From RFPI01 sp964470195 (GTDB taxonomy: Bacteria > Pseudomonadota > Gammaproteobacteria > Burkholderiales > Methylophilaceae), in assembly GCA_964470195.1 (NCBI GenBank), contig CAYYBG010000026.1, positions 1-27,665 on the forward strand: 27,665 nucleotides of DNA, given 5' to 3'. The first letter of the stretch is position 1. Each line of letters opens with the position of its first letter. The translations under genes were made by a program, and so were the position numbers. The notes beneath the pieces were generated by a model, which did not search any database, was not told the DNA's origin, and was given only the letters and a program-made list of their open reading frames with translations. Positions 7,995-14,560 of this stretch are shown here, piece after piece.

Positions 7995-9243
7995 GCAATA
8001 AAGTGTGCGTGACTCGCCCAGCTAATTCATACCCTAAGAATGGTGTGTTTTTGCCTTGGCTCAGCAAGCTGGATGCGGATACAGTCCAGTAAGTTTCAGG
8101 GTTGAAAATACAAATGTCCGCGTCATAGTTTGGCGCTAATTGACTTGCTGGAATGCCCAAGATTTTTGCTGGTTGGCTGGTGATACATTGCAACGCTTTA
8201 GCGATTGAGACTTTATTTTCAGTTGCCCATTTTAAGGTAAGTGGTAGTAATAGCTCTAAGCCAGTTGCCCCAGCCTCTGACTCGGCAAATGGATATAACT
8301 TGCTGTCCTCATCGACAGGGGTGTGGTCAGAGCATATGGCATCTATCGTTCCGTCCATCAAGCCCATGCGCAGTGCATCACGGTCACGTTGTCCACGTAG
8401 TGGAGGTTGTAAATGCGCATTGCTATCAAAGTAGCCTATATCCATGTCAGTTAAATGTAAGTGGTTAATACTGACATCACAGCTCACTGCTTGTCCTTGA
8501 CGTTTGGCTTGTCTCACCATCTCTACCCCTTGAGCGGTAGACAAGCGACACAGATGAAGTTTTGCCCCAGTTTGCTGGGCAATGCTCAGCAATTGATAAA
8601 TCGCCAGTGTCTCCGCGGCGCTTGGAATAGCTTTAAGACCTAATCGTGCGGCTACCTCTCCATCATGAGCTACCCCTTGACGCGATAAGTAGGCCTCTTC
8701 TGGACGTAAACAAACAGTCAATCCAAAAGTTGCGGCGTATTGCATGGCACGCCATAACACTTGGGTGTCAGTAATTGTGGTATTGGCTTGAGAGAAGGCA
8801 ACGCAGCCAGCCTCGGTTAATTCGCACATCTCGGTAATTTCTTGACCCAACAATTTTTGTGTCAAAGCACCCATAGGATAGACGTGTGCAAGATTCAATT
8901 GTTTGGCACGATGTTTTAGCATTTCTACCAAGCCAGGTTCGTCTAGAACGGGGTCGGTGTCGGGTGGACATGCCAAACTAGTTACTCCTGCTCGAGCAGC
9001 CGCCTGTAGTTCACTTTCTAGGGTTGCGCGGTATTCAAAGCCAGGTTCACGCAGGCGCGCCGCCATATCGACCAAGCCAGGAGAGACAATACAGTCTTTG
9101 GCATCAATCACCTGATTAGCATGAAAACCATCGGGTGCTTGACCGACAGCGACGATTTTACCTGCGACAATAAATAAGTCTGCGATTTGGTCTAGCGATT
9201 GCGATGCATCAATTAAACGGCCATGTTGGATATGAATTTTCAT
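7957..9243 (-). CDS. pyrC': Dihydroorotase-like protein PyrC' (probably non-catalytic, ATCase partner)
   Basis: A 428-aa member of the class I dihydroorotase family. The HxH zinc motif of active enzymes (DxHxHxREPG) reads DMAARLREPG here (residues 59-68), with Ala61 and Arg63 in place of both histidines. The later H-x-E-D motif reads RPEE, and the SDHAPH motif reads SDHTPV. This is the pattern of the inactive PyrC'/PyrX proteins that in Pseudomonas assemble with PyrB as a structural partner of aspartate transcarbamoylase. The ATG overlaps the pyrB stop by 4 bases (ATGA), fitting co-production of the two subunits. A separate active dihydroorotase should be encoded elsewhere. Confidence 0.93.
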   Translation of the reverse strand: MKIHIQHGRLIDASQSLDQIADLFIVAGKIVAVGQAPDGFHANQVIDAKDCIVSPGLVDMAARLREPGFEYRATLESELQAAARAGVTSLACPPDTDPVLDEPGLVEMLKHRAKQLNLAHVYPMGALTQKLLGQEITEMCELTEAGCVAFSQANTTITDTQVLWRAMQYAATFGLTVCLRPEEAYLSRQGVAHDGEVAARLGLKAIPSAAETLAIYQLLSIAQQTGAKLHLCRLSTAQGVEMVRQAKRQGQAVSCDVSINHLHLTDMDIGYFDSNAHLQPPLRGQRDRDALRMGLMDGTIDAICSDHTPVDEDSKLYPFAESEAGATGLELLLPLTLKWATENKVSIAKALQCITSQPAKILGIPASQLAPNYDADICIFNPETYWTVSASSLLSQGKNTPFLGYELAGRVTHTLLHGQLVYQASAHR

Positions 9244-10193
9244 GAAGGATTTCCTGCCAAAATACTCATCACTGCCATACGTACAGCGATGCCGTAAGTC
9301 ACCTGTGGAAGAATTACCGACTGCTTGCCATCAGCGACGGCACTATCGATTTCCACACCTCGATTCATAGGTCCTGGATGCATCACAATGGCATCTGGCC
9401 TGGCCAATGCTAATTTATCGGCTGTTAGCCCATAGGTTTTAAAGTACTCTTGCGAGCTTGGTAGCATCGCTCCCGCCATTCGTTCATTTTGTAGGCGTAA
9501 CATCATCACCACATCAACGCCGGTTAAGCCCTCATAAACATTGTGGTAAACCTGTACCCCAAGCTTTTCTACATGAGTGGGTAATAGTGTTTTAGGGGCT
9601 ATCACACGAATTTCTGGAACACCTAATGTTGTCAGTGCATGGATTTCGGAGCGTGCTACCCGAGAGTGCAGAATGTCTCCGACAATGGCTACTTTGAGGT
9701 TGTGCATGTCGGGTTTATAGTGGCGTATGGTGAAGACATCCAGTAAACCTTGGGTGGGATGAGCGTGACGTCCGTCACCCGCATTGACAACATGAATGTG
9801 CGGGGCAACATGTTTGGCGATCATGTGTGCCGCACCAGATTGCGCGTGCCGAACCACAAACATATCTGCATGCATAGCAGTCAGATTGTTGATGGTATCT
9901 AAAATAGTCTCGCCTTTGGATTGTGATGAGGTGTTGACGTTGAGTGAAATCACGTCGGCAGATAAACGCTTGGCGGCGATTTCAAAAGTTGTTCGTGTGC
10001 GTGTGCTATTTTCAAAAAACAAATTGCATACGGTTTTACCACGTAGCAGCGGCACTTTTTTTACTTCGCGCTCAGCGACACCGACAAAAGATTCTGCGGT
10101 GTCCAAAATTTGGTTGAGGATTCTTTTTGGCAAGCCCTCAATGCTCAGCAGATGTTTCAGGTTGCCGTCTTGGTCTAGTTGTGGGTTAAACAT
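9240..10193 (-). CDS. pyrB: Aspartate carbamoyltransferase catalytic subunit
   Basis: PyrB joins carbamoyl phosphate and aspartate, the committed step of UMP synthesis. Carbamoyl-phosphate-binding FFENSTRTRTTFE, HPTQGLLD, and MMLRLQNER and HPGPMNRG of the aspartate domain are all present. I start it at ATG 10193 (MFNPQLDQDG..., 317 aa), 1 base after the pyrR stop (TGATATG). The longer frame to 10229 would overlap pyrR and adds an unconserved N-terminus. The N-terminal extension before HLLSIEGLP resembles the Pseudomonas-type PyrB that needs PyrC' for assembly. pyrR precedes it and pyrC' overlaps its end. No pyrI regulatory gene is present. Confidence 0.97.
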   Translation of the reverse strand: MFNPQLDQDGNLKHLLSIEGLPKRILNQILDTAESFVGVAEREVKKVPLLRGKTVCNLFFENSTRTRTTFEIAAKRLSADVISLNVNTSSQSKGETILDTINNLTAMHADMFVVRHAQSGAAHMIAKHVAPHIHVVNAGDGRHAHPTQGLLDVFTIRHYKPDMHNLKVAIVGDILHSRVARSEIHALTTLGVPEIRVIAPKTLLPTHVEKLGVQVYHNVYEGLTGVDVVMMLRLQNERMAGAMLPSSQEYFKTYGLTADKLALARPDAIVMHPGPMNRGVEIDSAVADGKQSVILPQVTYGIAVRMAVMSILAGNPS

Positions 10194-10194
10194 A

Positions 10195-10692
10195 TCAGCA
10201 AACTTCCAATTCAAGATAAAAACGTCCATCCGGATGTTGTAACAACTGGATATTTTGCTGTGGCGCCAGTTGCATGCGATGAGCGTAAATTTGTGGGGCT
10301 ATTGGCAATTCTTGCCCACCGCGGTCAATCAATACGGCTAAGGTAATGGAAGCCGGCCGACCGTAATCAAACAATTCATTCATGGCGGCTCGAATGGTAC
10401 GGCCGGTATAAAACACATCATCAATCAAAATAATATGACGGTCTTGTATATCAAACGGAATATGGGACGGTTTGGGTTCATGGTGTAGACCACGTTGGTG
10501 ATAATCGTCACGATAAAACGATACATCTAAACTACCGTGCATGGGCTCAGTGGAGAGCTCGTTGAGGATACGCTGCATCAACCATACACCACCACTATGG
10601 ATTCCTATTAATGCACTCTCAGGCCTTAAAAGCGCTTGAATTTGATCTAGCAGAGAGGCAAAAAGCTGCTCTGCGTCAGGAAGTTGGTTCAT
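10195..10692 (-). CDS. pyrR: PyrR pyrimidine regulatory protein / uracil phosphoribosyltransferase
   Basis: A 165-aa type I phosphoribosyltransferase-fold protein. The PRPP-binding loop is HIILIDDVFYTGRTIRAAM (about residues 90-108), and LIGIHSGGVWL near residue 28-38 is the N-terminal loop. In Gram-positive bacteria PyrR is an RNA-binding attenuator of pyr genes with weak UPRTase activity; in pseudomonads it has been reported as a transcriptional regulator of pyr genes. The start codon lies inside ruvX (17-base overlap) and the stop is 1 base before pyrB, so no leader for attenuation exists at either junction. Any PyrR control would have to act elsewhere. Confidence 0.93.
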   Translation of the reverse strand: MNQLPDAEQLFASLLDQIQALLRPESALIGIHSGGVWLMQRILNELSTEPMHGSLDVSFYRDDYHQRGLHHEPKPSHIPFDIQDRHIILIDDVFYTGRTIRAAMNELFDYGRPASITLAVLIDRGGQELPIAPQIYAHRMQLAPQQNIQLLQHPDGRFYLELEVC

Positions 10693-11182
10693 GGTCTAGC
10701 ACACTCGGTTGCTGAATTAAATCAAAGTAAGATTGTAATATGATTTGTGCTGCTATTTGGTCTAAAAAATCTTTTTGTTGTCGTCCATGTATCCCCATTT
10801 TGTGCAAAGATTGACTGGCTTGAGCTGAGCTTAACCGCTCATCTACCATGACAACTGGTAATTGATATCTGGCATCCAAGCGTCGGGCAAATTTTTGGCA
10901 AAGTTGGCTGAGTTCATGTAAATCTCCATTTAAATATGCGGGCAGCCCTACCACAAGGGTGCTGGGTTGCCACTCTTGCACTAAGGCATCGATAGCATTT
11001 AATTTATCCTTAGTTGATTCAGCATGAATGGTGGTGAGTGGATGGGCAATTTTCAACAAATGCTCGCCGTTTGCTACCCCCACCCGTTTTTCGCCAAAAT
11101 CAAATGCCAGTACATCACCTTGAAAAGAGAGCTGTATGGATTTGTCGTTGTTGATGGGCTGTAGGCTAGGGTGCTTAAGCAT
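10676..11182 (-). CDS. ruvX: Putative pre-16S rRNA nuclease RuvX (YqgF)
   Basis: An RNase H-like fold protein essential in E. coli and implicated in processing the 5' end of 16S rRNA; an older name treats it as a Holliday-junction resolvase. Core motifs are LAFDFGEKRVGVANGE (catalytic Asp28), STLVVGLPAYLNGD, MVDERLSSAQA and DQIAAQIILQSYFD. I start it at ATG 11182 (168 aa), overlapping the yqgE stop by 8 bases. An ATG at 11215 in the same frame would give 11 more residues lying wholly within yqgE. The N-terminus is about 20 residues longer than in E. coli. The pyrR gene overlaps its 3' end by 17 bases. Confidence 0.93.
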   Translation of the reverse strand: MLKHPSLQPINNDKSIQLSFQGDVLAFDFGEKRVGVANGEHLLKIAHPLTTIHAESTKDKLNAIDALVQEWQPSTLVVGLPAYLNGDLHELSQLCQKFARRLDARYQLPVVMVDERLSSAQASQSLHKMGIHGRQQKDFLDQIAAQIILQSYFDLIQQPSVLDHEPTS

Positions 11183-11735
11183 GACCCGCGACCTCGGAAA
11201 AACTGGCGGCATCAATCCCCAATAAATTCATCGCCGCAGTTAGTCTGTCTTGAAAGGCTAGATCAAAAATAATATGTGCTTGCGCTTCAACATTCAACCA
11301 AGTATTTTGGCTAATTTCTTGCTCAAGTTGACCTGCACTCCAGCCTGCACATCCCATTGCTACAAGAAACTTATCTGGTCCTCGCCCTTGGCTGAGTGCC
11401 TCTAACACATCTTTGGAAATAGTTACTGCGATATCATTTTGATTGGCGATAGTGCCAGTCCAGTTTCCCTGTGATGGATGCAAAATAAAACCGCGCTCCA
11501 TTTGAACAGGACCACCAAAACATGCATACATATCTTCTAACTGGGTGTCTTTGATATCGAGCTTCATTTGACTGAATATCTCTGTCAGAGGCGTATGCGA
11601 GGGACGATTAATAATTAAGCCCATTGCGCCTTGTTGGCTATGTTCAAAAATATAGGTTACAGATTTGGCGAAATATGGATCTGACATCGCAGGCATTGCG
11701 ATCAGGAAGTGACCAGTTAGATTAACGTTTTCCAC
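11175..11735 (-). CDS. yqgE: YqgE/AlgH family protein
   Basis: A 186-aa protein of the UPF0301/AlgH family, whose biochemical role is unknown; AlgH was first linked to alginate regulation in Pseudomonas. Family segments are HFLIAMPAMSDPYF at the N-terminus, VTYIFEHSQQGAMGLIINRPS, CFGGPVQMERGFILHP, and FLVAMGCAGWSAGQLEQEI. The start is GTG (11735), giving MENVNLTGHFL..., in line with family N-termini; no ATG is available nearby and no Shine-Dalgarno sequence precedes it. It is the first gene of the minus-strand cluster yqgE-ruvX-pyrR-pyrB-pyrC', all joined by overlaps or 1-base gaps, an order shared with Pseudomonas. Confidence 0.95.
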   Translation of the reverse strand: MENVNLTGHFLIAMPAMSDPYFAKSVTYIFEHSQQGAMGLIINRPSHTPLTEIFSQMKLDIKDTQLEDMYACFGGPVQMERGFILHPSQGNWTGTIANQNDIAVTISKDVLEALSQGRGPDKFLVAMGCAGWSAGQLEQEISQNTWLNVEAQAHIIFDLAFQDRLTAAMNLLGIDAASFSEVAGHA

Positions 11736-11742
11736 GAGTGTT

Positions 11743-11751
11743 ATTTTAGCA
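11743..11751 (-). promoter_or_regulatory. Candidate extended -10 promoter for yqgE-pyr operon
   Basis: On the minus strand TGCTAAAAT is an extended -10 (TGn plus TAAAAT, 5 of 6 to consensus). It would start RNA at about 11736, one base before the yqgE GTG, implying a leaderless or nearly leaderless message. A second -10-like hexamer TATAAA lies at 11765-11760 and would give a leader of about 18 bases. No good -35 is seen for either. Confidence 0.35.
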
Positions 11752-11859
11752 CGAAAAGCTTTATATCGGCCTGATTTCGGTTGAAATTAATCATGTAGCC
11801 TCACCAATAATATTACCTAATATTTTTGTAAAAACACATAAACAATGAGGAATATATGC

Positions 11860-11868
11860 TGCTATCAT
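11860..11868 (+). promoter_or_regulatory. Candidate extended -10 promoter for the bufferin-type operon
   Basis: TGCTATCAT is an extended -10 element (TATCAT, 5 of 6). It would start transcription near 11875, giving a leader of about 90 bases before bufA. No standard -35 is 17 bases upstream, and I see no clear Cu- or Zn-regulator palindrome or ECF-sigma motif in 11736-11965. This is the only gene-free stretch over 200 bases inside the window, apart from the right end. Confidence 0.3.
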
Positions 11869-11965
11869 ATGGTCATTCTGACTTTTCACAACAAAAGCAA
11901 TCATAGAAAGCCAACATGACATTCCACTTTGTAGTCTCACTTAAACAATATCAAGGAGAATCAAG

Positions 11966-12223
11966 ATGAAACATCAAAAATTAGCTACCGCAGCGCTTGC
12001 TGGTCTATTTGCGGCTTCTGTGACATGTGCCAATGTAGCTTATGCTGGTGATGGTGATAGTGCCTCATGCAATAGCAAAAATGAAGGAAAAGCGAATTGC
12101 AAAACTGCCGATGGCAAAGATAAGCATGCATGCAAAGGAAAAAATGCATGTAAGGGTCAAGGGGCAGATGGAAAAAATGCTTGTAAGGGCAAAGGCGCTT
12201 GCGCGACCGACGGAAGTAAGTAA
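11966..12223 (+). CDS. bufA: Bufferin-type (BufA-like) Cys-rich secreted RiPP metallophore precursor
   Basis: An 85-aa precursor. Residues 1-27 form a Sec signal peptide: basic MKHQK, a hydrophobic stretch LATAALAGLFAASVT, and an AYA cleavage site before GDGDS. The mature part has six cysteines (35, 45, 56, 62, 73, 79), many Lys/Gly/Asn and no aromatic residue. A 17-residue unit ACKGKxAC...GADGK is repeated, so Cys56/62 and Cys73/79 are equivalent pairs. Bufferins are periplasmic copper-chelating peptides whose cysteines are converted to thiooxazoles by an MNIO enzyme; the MNIO (DUF692), DUF2063 and DoxX genes follow directly. AAGGAGAA eight bases before the ATG is the strongest ribosome-binding site I saw. 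Subfamily (BufA2-like) and metal are inferred. Confidence 0.82.
   Translation: MKHQKLATAALAGLFAASVTCANVAYAGDGDSASCNSKNEGKANCKTADGKDKHACKGKNACKGQGADGKNACKGKGACATDGSK
12122..12214 (+). repeat. Tandem 17-residue repeat in the BufA core
   Basis: Codons 53-69 and 70-83 encode two copies of a K-x-A-C-K-G-K-x-A-C motif followed by a Gly/Asp-rich spacer, the second copy shortened at its end. Cysteine pairs 56/62 and 73/79 are offset by exactly 17 residues. The repeats likely provide two equivalent sites for enzymatic modification or metal binding. Confidence 0.7.
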
Positions 12224-12384
12224 TCAATCGAAAATAGGTGGGTGGTCTAAGCAAATCATGACTGTCGAATTGCAGGGTTATTAGCAAGCAAAGCGCACTG
12301 ATTAAAAGATTGGATTGCCCACTCTCGGTGACGATTGAATGTCATACAGTTCCCTAAAATCATCTTATTGCCATTAATTATCAT
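12224..12384 (+). other. Spacer between bufA and bufB-bufC fusion
   Basis: This 161-base gap lies within the presumed operon. TCAATCG (12224-12230) just after the bufA stop is complementary to CGATTGA (12332-12338), which could fold a long-range stem. No intrinsic terminator and no Shine-Dalgarno before the ATG at 12385 are visible. The layout suits high precursor and low enzyme output. Confidence 0.25.
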
Positions 12385-14067
12385 ATGCTGAATTTGCCTC
12401 AATTAGGTTATGGCTTAGGTTTGCGAGCGAAGCATATGCCTTATATATTTGAGAACCGTCCAGCGGTGGATTGGTTTGAAATTATCTCTGAAAACTACAT
12501 GGAGACGCAGGGCAATCCCCTCAGAAATCTCAGCAAAATTCGACAGGATTATCCAGTCGTTATGCATGGTGTTTCCTTATCCATTGGTACAGTAGATATC
12601 CTTCAAAGCGAATATCTAAAAAAGTTAGCCATCTTAATTGATTACTTGCAGCCAGCGTGGGTGTCTGATCATCTTTGTTGGACAGGCGTCGCACACAAAA
12701 ACCTACATGATTTATTACCGATTCCTTACTCAAAACATGCACTGGCTCATATTATCGAGCGCATCCAACAAGTGCAGGACATTTTGGGGCGTCCTATTGC
12801 ACTTGAAAATCCTTCAAGTTATTTGGAGTTTCAAGACTCGACTATGCACGAAGCTGATTTTATTTCGCAGATGCAAAAGGCGACTGGATGCTATCTATTA
12901 TTGGATGTGAATAATATTTATGTCAGTTGTTTTAATGCAGGATTAGATCCATATGATTATGTTAATCGGATTAATTTAGATAAGGTCATCCAAATTCATC
13001 TGGCGGGACATAAGCACTATGGTACCCATATTATCGATACCCACGATAGTGAGGTATGCAATGAGGTATGGGCGCTTTATCAATATGTCATTCAACGCGC
13101 TGGTAGAGTGCCCAATAGTATGCTGGAATGGGATGACAATATCCCCGAGTTTCCGCTACTTATGCAGCAGTTGCAACAAGCAAAAACCTTGGCTGAGCAG
13201 GCCCTTAGTGATGCTAAAGCTAGCGTAAAAACTCAACTGCAAGCTGAGCAAGCACAACAGCCCAACCCCGTGGACCACGCGCAACCTAAACTAAGTTTGG
13301 CGCAGATGCAAATAGCGATGCAAGCGAATATTATCCAGCCTGATTTGCCAAACAGCGAAGTACTGAATCATTGGATTAAACCCAAAGCGCAAATGTCGGC
13401 TTTACAGCAACTTACCGTGTATCGTGATGCTTATCGATATCGTTTATTTGATGCAGTAGCAGAAGATTTTACTGTGCTAAGAGATTATCTATCTACTCCA
13501 GTTTTCGAGAATTTATTACATGACTTAATCAGCCATGTAACCCCAAGTCATTTCAATATCGCGCGCTATTCCGAGCAGTTGTTACCGTTTTTAATCAATA
13601 CCATGCCTGAAGACATATTTGCTCATGAAATTTGCCAATTGGAACTATGTATTTTGCAGATGGCGGATCTTGCAGATAGCCCAGCTTTGATGCAACAGGA
13701 CATATCTCAATTACAAGAACAAGACTTAATGCAAACTATATTCAAAGCACGAACTGCCTTGCGTTTGATGCAATTTAATTATCCAGTAAATGATTTTTAT
13801 CAAGCCAGCATGCAACAAACACCCTTACCAAAGTGTGTTCCTCAGGCTAGTTATTTGGTGGTGTATCAAGATGATGAAAAAATTTGGCGACTCGATATTG
13901 ACCAGCATGAATATACTTTGCTTAGTCGCTTGTTTAGTGGCAAAACCGTTTCTTGCGCATTAGCTAGTTGGCCAGATGCAGAGGCCAATCAGTTGCAACA
14001 GTACTTTTCAAAATGGATGCACCATCAATTATTTGCAGCACCCTTAGTCATTGTTAGTTCTGATTGA
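12385..14067 (+). CDS. bufB: MNIO (DUF692) RiPP maturase fused to DUF2063 (BufB-BufC fusion)
   Basis: A 560-aa fusion. Residues 1-265 are a DUF692/MNIO TIM barrel of the MbnB/BufB family, using an iron cluster and O2 to oxidise peptide cysteines. Likely iron/active-site residues are His61 (MHGVSLSIG), His96 (SDHLCW), Glu141-Asn142 (LENPSSY), Asp174 (DVNN), His205 (IHLAGH), Asp218 and His220 (DTHDSEV), and Glu248 (LEWDDNIPEF). After an Ala/Gln-rich linker (about 265-300), residues 303-560 match DUF2063 (BufC/MbnC-like partner), with VYRDAYRYRLFDAVAEDF and PSHFNIARYSEQLLPFL. Partners are normally separate proteins, so the fusion would fix a 1:1 enzyme-partner complex. It follows the precursor gene and precedes doxX. 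Confidence 0.9.
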   Translation: MLNLPQLGYGLGLRAKHMPYIFENRPAVDWFEIISENYMETQGNPLRNLSKIRQDYPVVMHGVSLSIGTVDILQSEYLKKLAILIDYLQPAWVSDHLCWTGVAHKNLHDLLPIPYSKHALAHIIERIQQVQDILGRPIALENPSSYLEFQDSTMHEADFISQMQKATGCYLLLDVNNIYVSCFNAGLDPYDYVNRINLDKVIQIHLAGHKHYGTHIIDTHDSEVCNEVWALYQYVIQRAGRVPNSMLEWDDNIPEFPLLMQQLQQAKTLAEQALSDAKASVKTQLQAEQAQQPNPVDHAQPKLSLAQMQIAMQANIIQPDLPNSEVLNHWIKPKAQMSALQQLTVYRDAYRYRLFDAVAEDFTVLRDYLSTPVFENLLHDLISHVTPSHFNIARYSEQLLPFLINTMPEDIFAHEICQLELCILQMADLADSPALMQQDISQLQEQDLMQTIFKARTALRLMQFNYPVNDFYQASMQQTPLPKCVPQASYLVVYQDDEKIWRLDIDQHEYTLLSRLFSGKTVSCALASWPDAEANQLQQYFSKWMHHQLFAAPLVIVSSD

Positions 14068-14099
14068 TTTTTATTAAATTCATACTGAAAGGATTCGCT

Positions 14100-14537
14100 A
14101 TGCAAGCATTAGTCAATTTTCTTATTCTCTGGCCTAAACAAACAGCCTCTTATCTTCAATGGCTAGGTCCATTAGTTGCTCGATTAGTAGTAGGCTATAC
14201 CTTTATGTTAACTGGCTGGGCAAAGCTCAATAATCTGGATTTTGTGATTAAAAACTTTACTCAATGGGGTATCCCATTTCCGCATTTCACCACGCCTTTT
14301 GTGGCTAGTTGGGAGTGTTTTGGAGGCTTAGCGATTATCCTTGGTTTGATGACGCGCATTTCAGCAGGCGCTTTAGCGGTGGTGATGGTAGTGGCAACTT
14401 TATCTGCCAAATTAGCGGAAGTGGATTCCTTGGAAACGCTACTCGGATTTGAGGAGATTAGTTACTTTGCCATCTTTACTTGGTTAGCGGTATATGGCGC
14501 AGGAAAAATTTCTTTGGATCATTATCTAGAGAAATAG
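14100..14537 (+). CDS. DoxX family membrane protein (BufD-like)
   Basis: A 145-aa inner-membrane protein with four hydrophobic helices, roughly residues 20-42, 62-85, 88-108 and 120-140. Family features are LVARLVVGYTFMLTGWAKL near the N-terminus and the ASWECFGGLAIILGLMTR segment before helix 3. DoxX proteins accompany many DUF692/DUF2063 loci, where they may help redox chemistry or peptide/metal handling at the membrane; the exact role is not established. I start it at ATG 14100, with AAAGGA upstream; the frame is open to 14064 (TTG), overlapping the fusion gene. It is the last gene of the plus-strand operon, only 23 bases from the convergent ribB stop. Confidence 0.88.
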   Translation: MQALVNFLILWPKQTASYLQWLGPLVARLVVGYTFMLTGWAKLNNLDFVIKNFTQWGIPFPHFTTPFVASWECFGGLAIILGLMTRISAGALAVVMVVATLSAKLAEVDSLETLLGFEEISYFAIFTWLAVYGAGKISLDHYLEK

Positions 14538-14560
14538 CAATCTATAAAAATAACAAAATA

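Noticed and set aside
9796..10242. 148-codon plus-strand frame
   Set aside because: Antisense to pyrB and the end of pyrR, both strongly conserved; a shadow of their codon usage.
12042..12284. 80-codon frame overlapping bufA in another frame, rich in Met and Lys
   Set aside because: Shadow of the repeated Cys/Lys/Gly codons of bufA; no ribosome-binding site or signal peptide.
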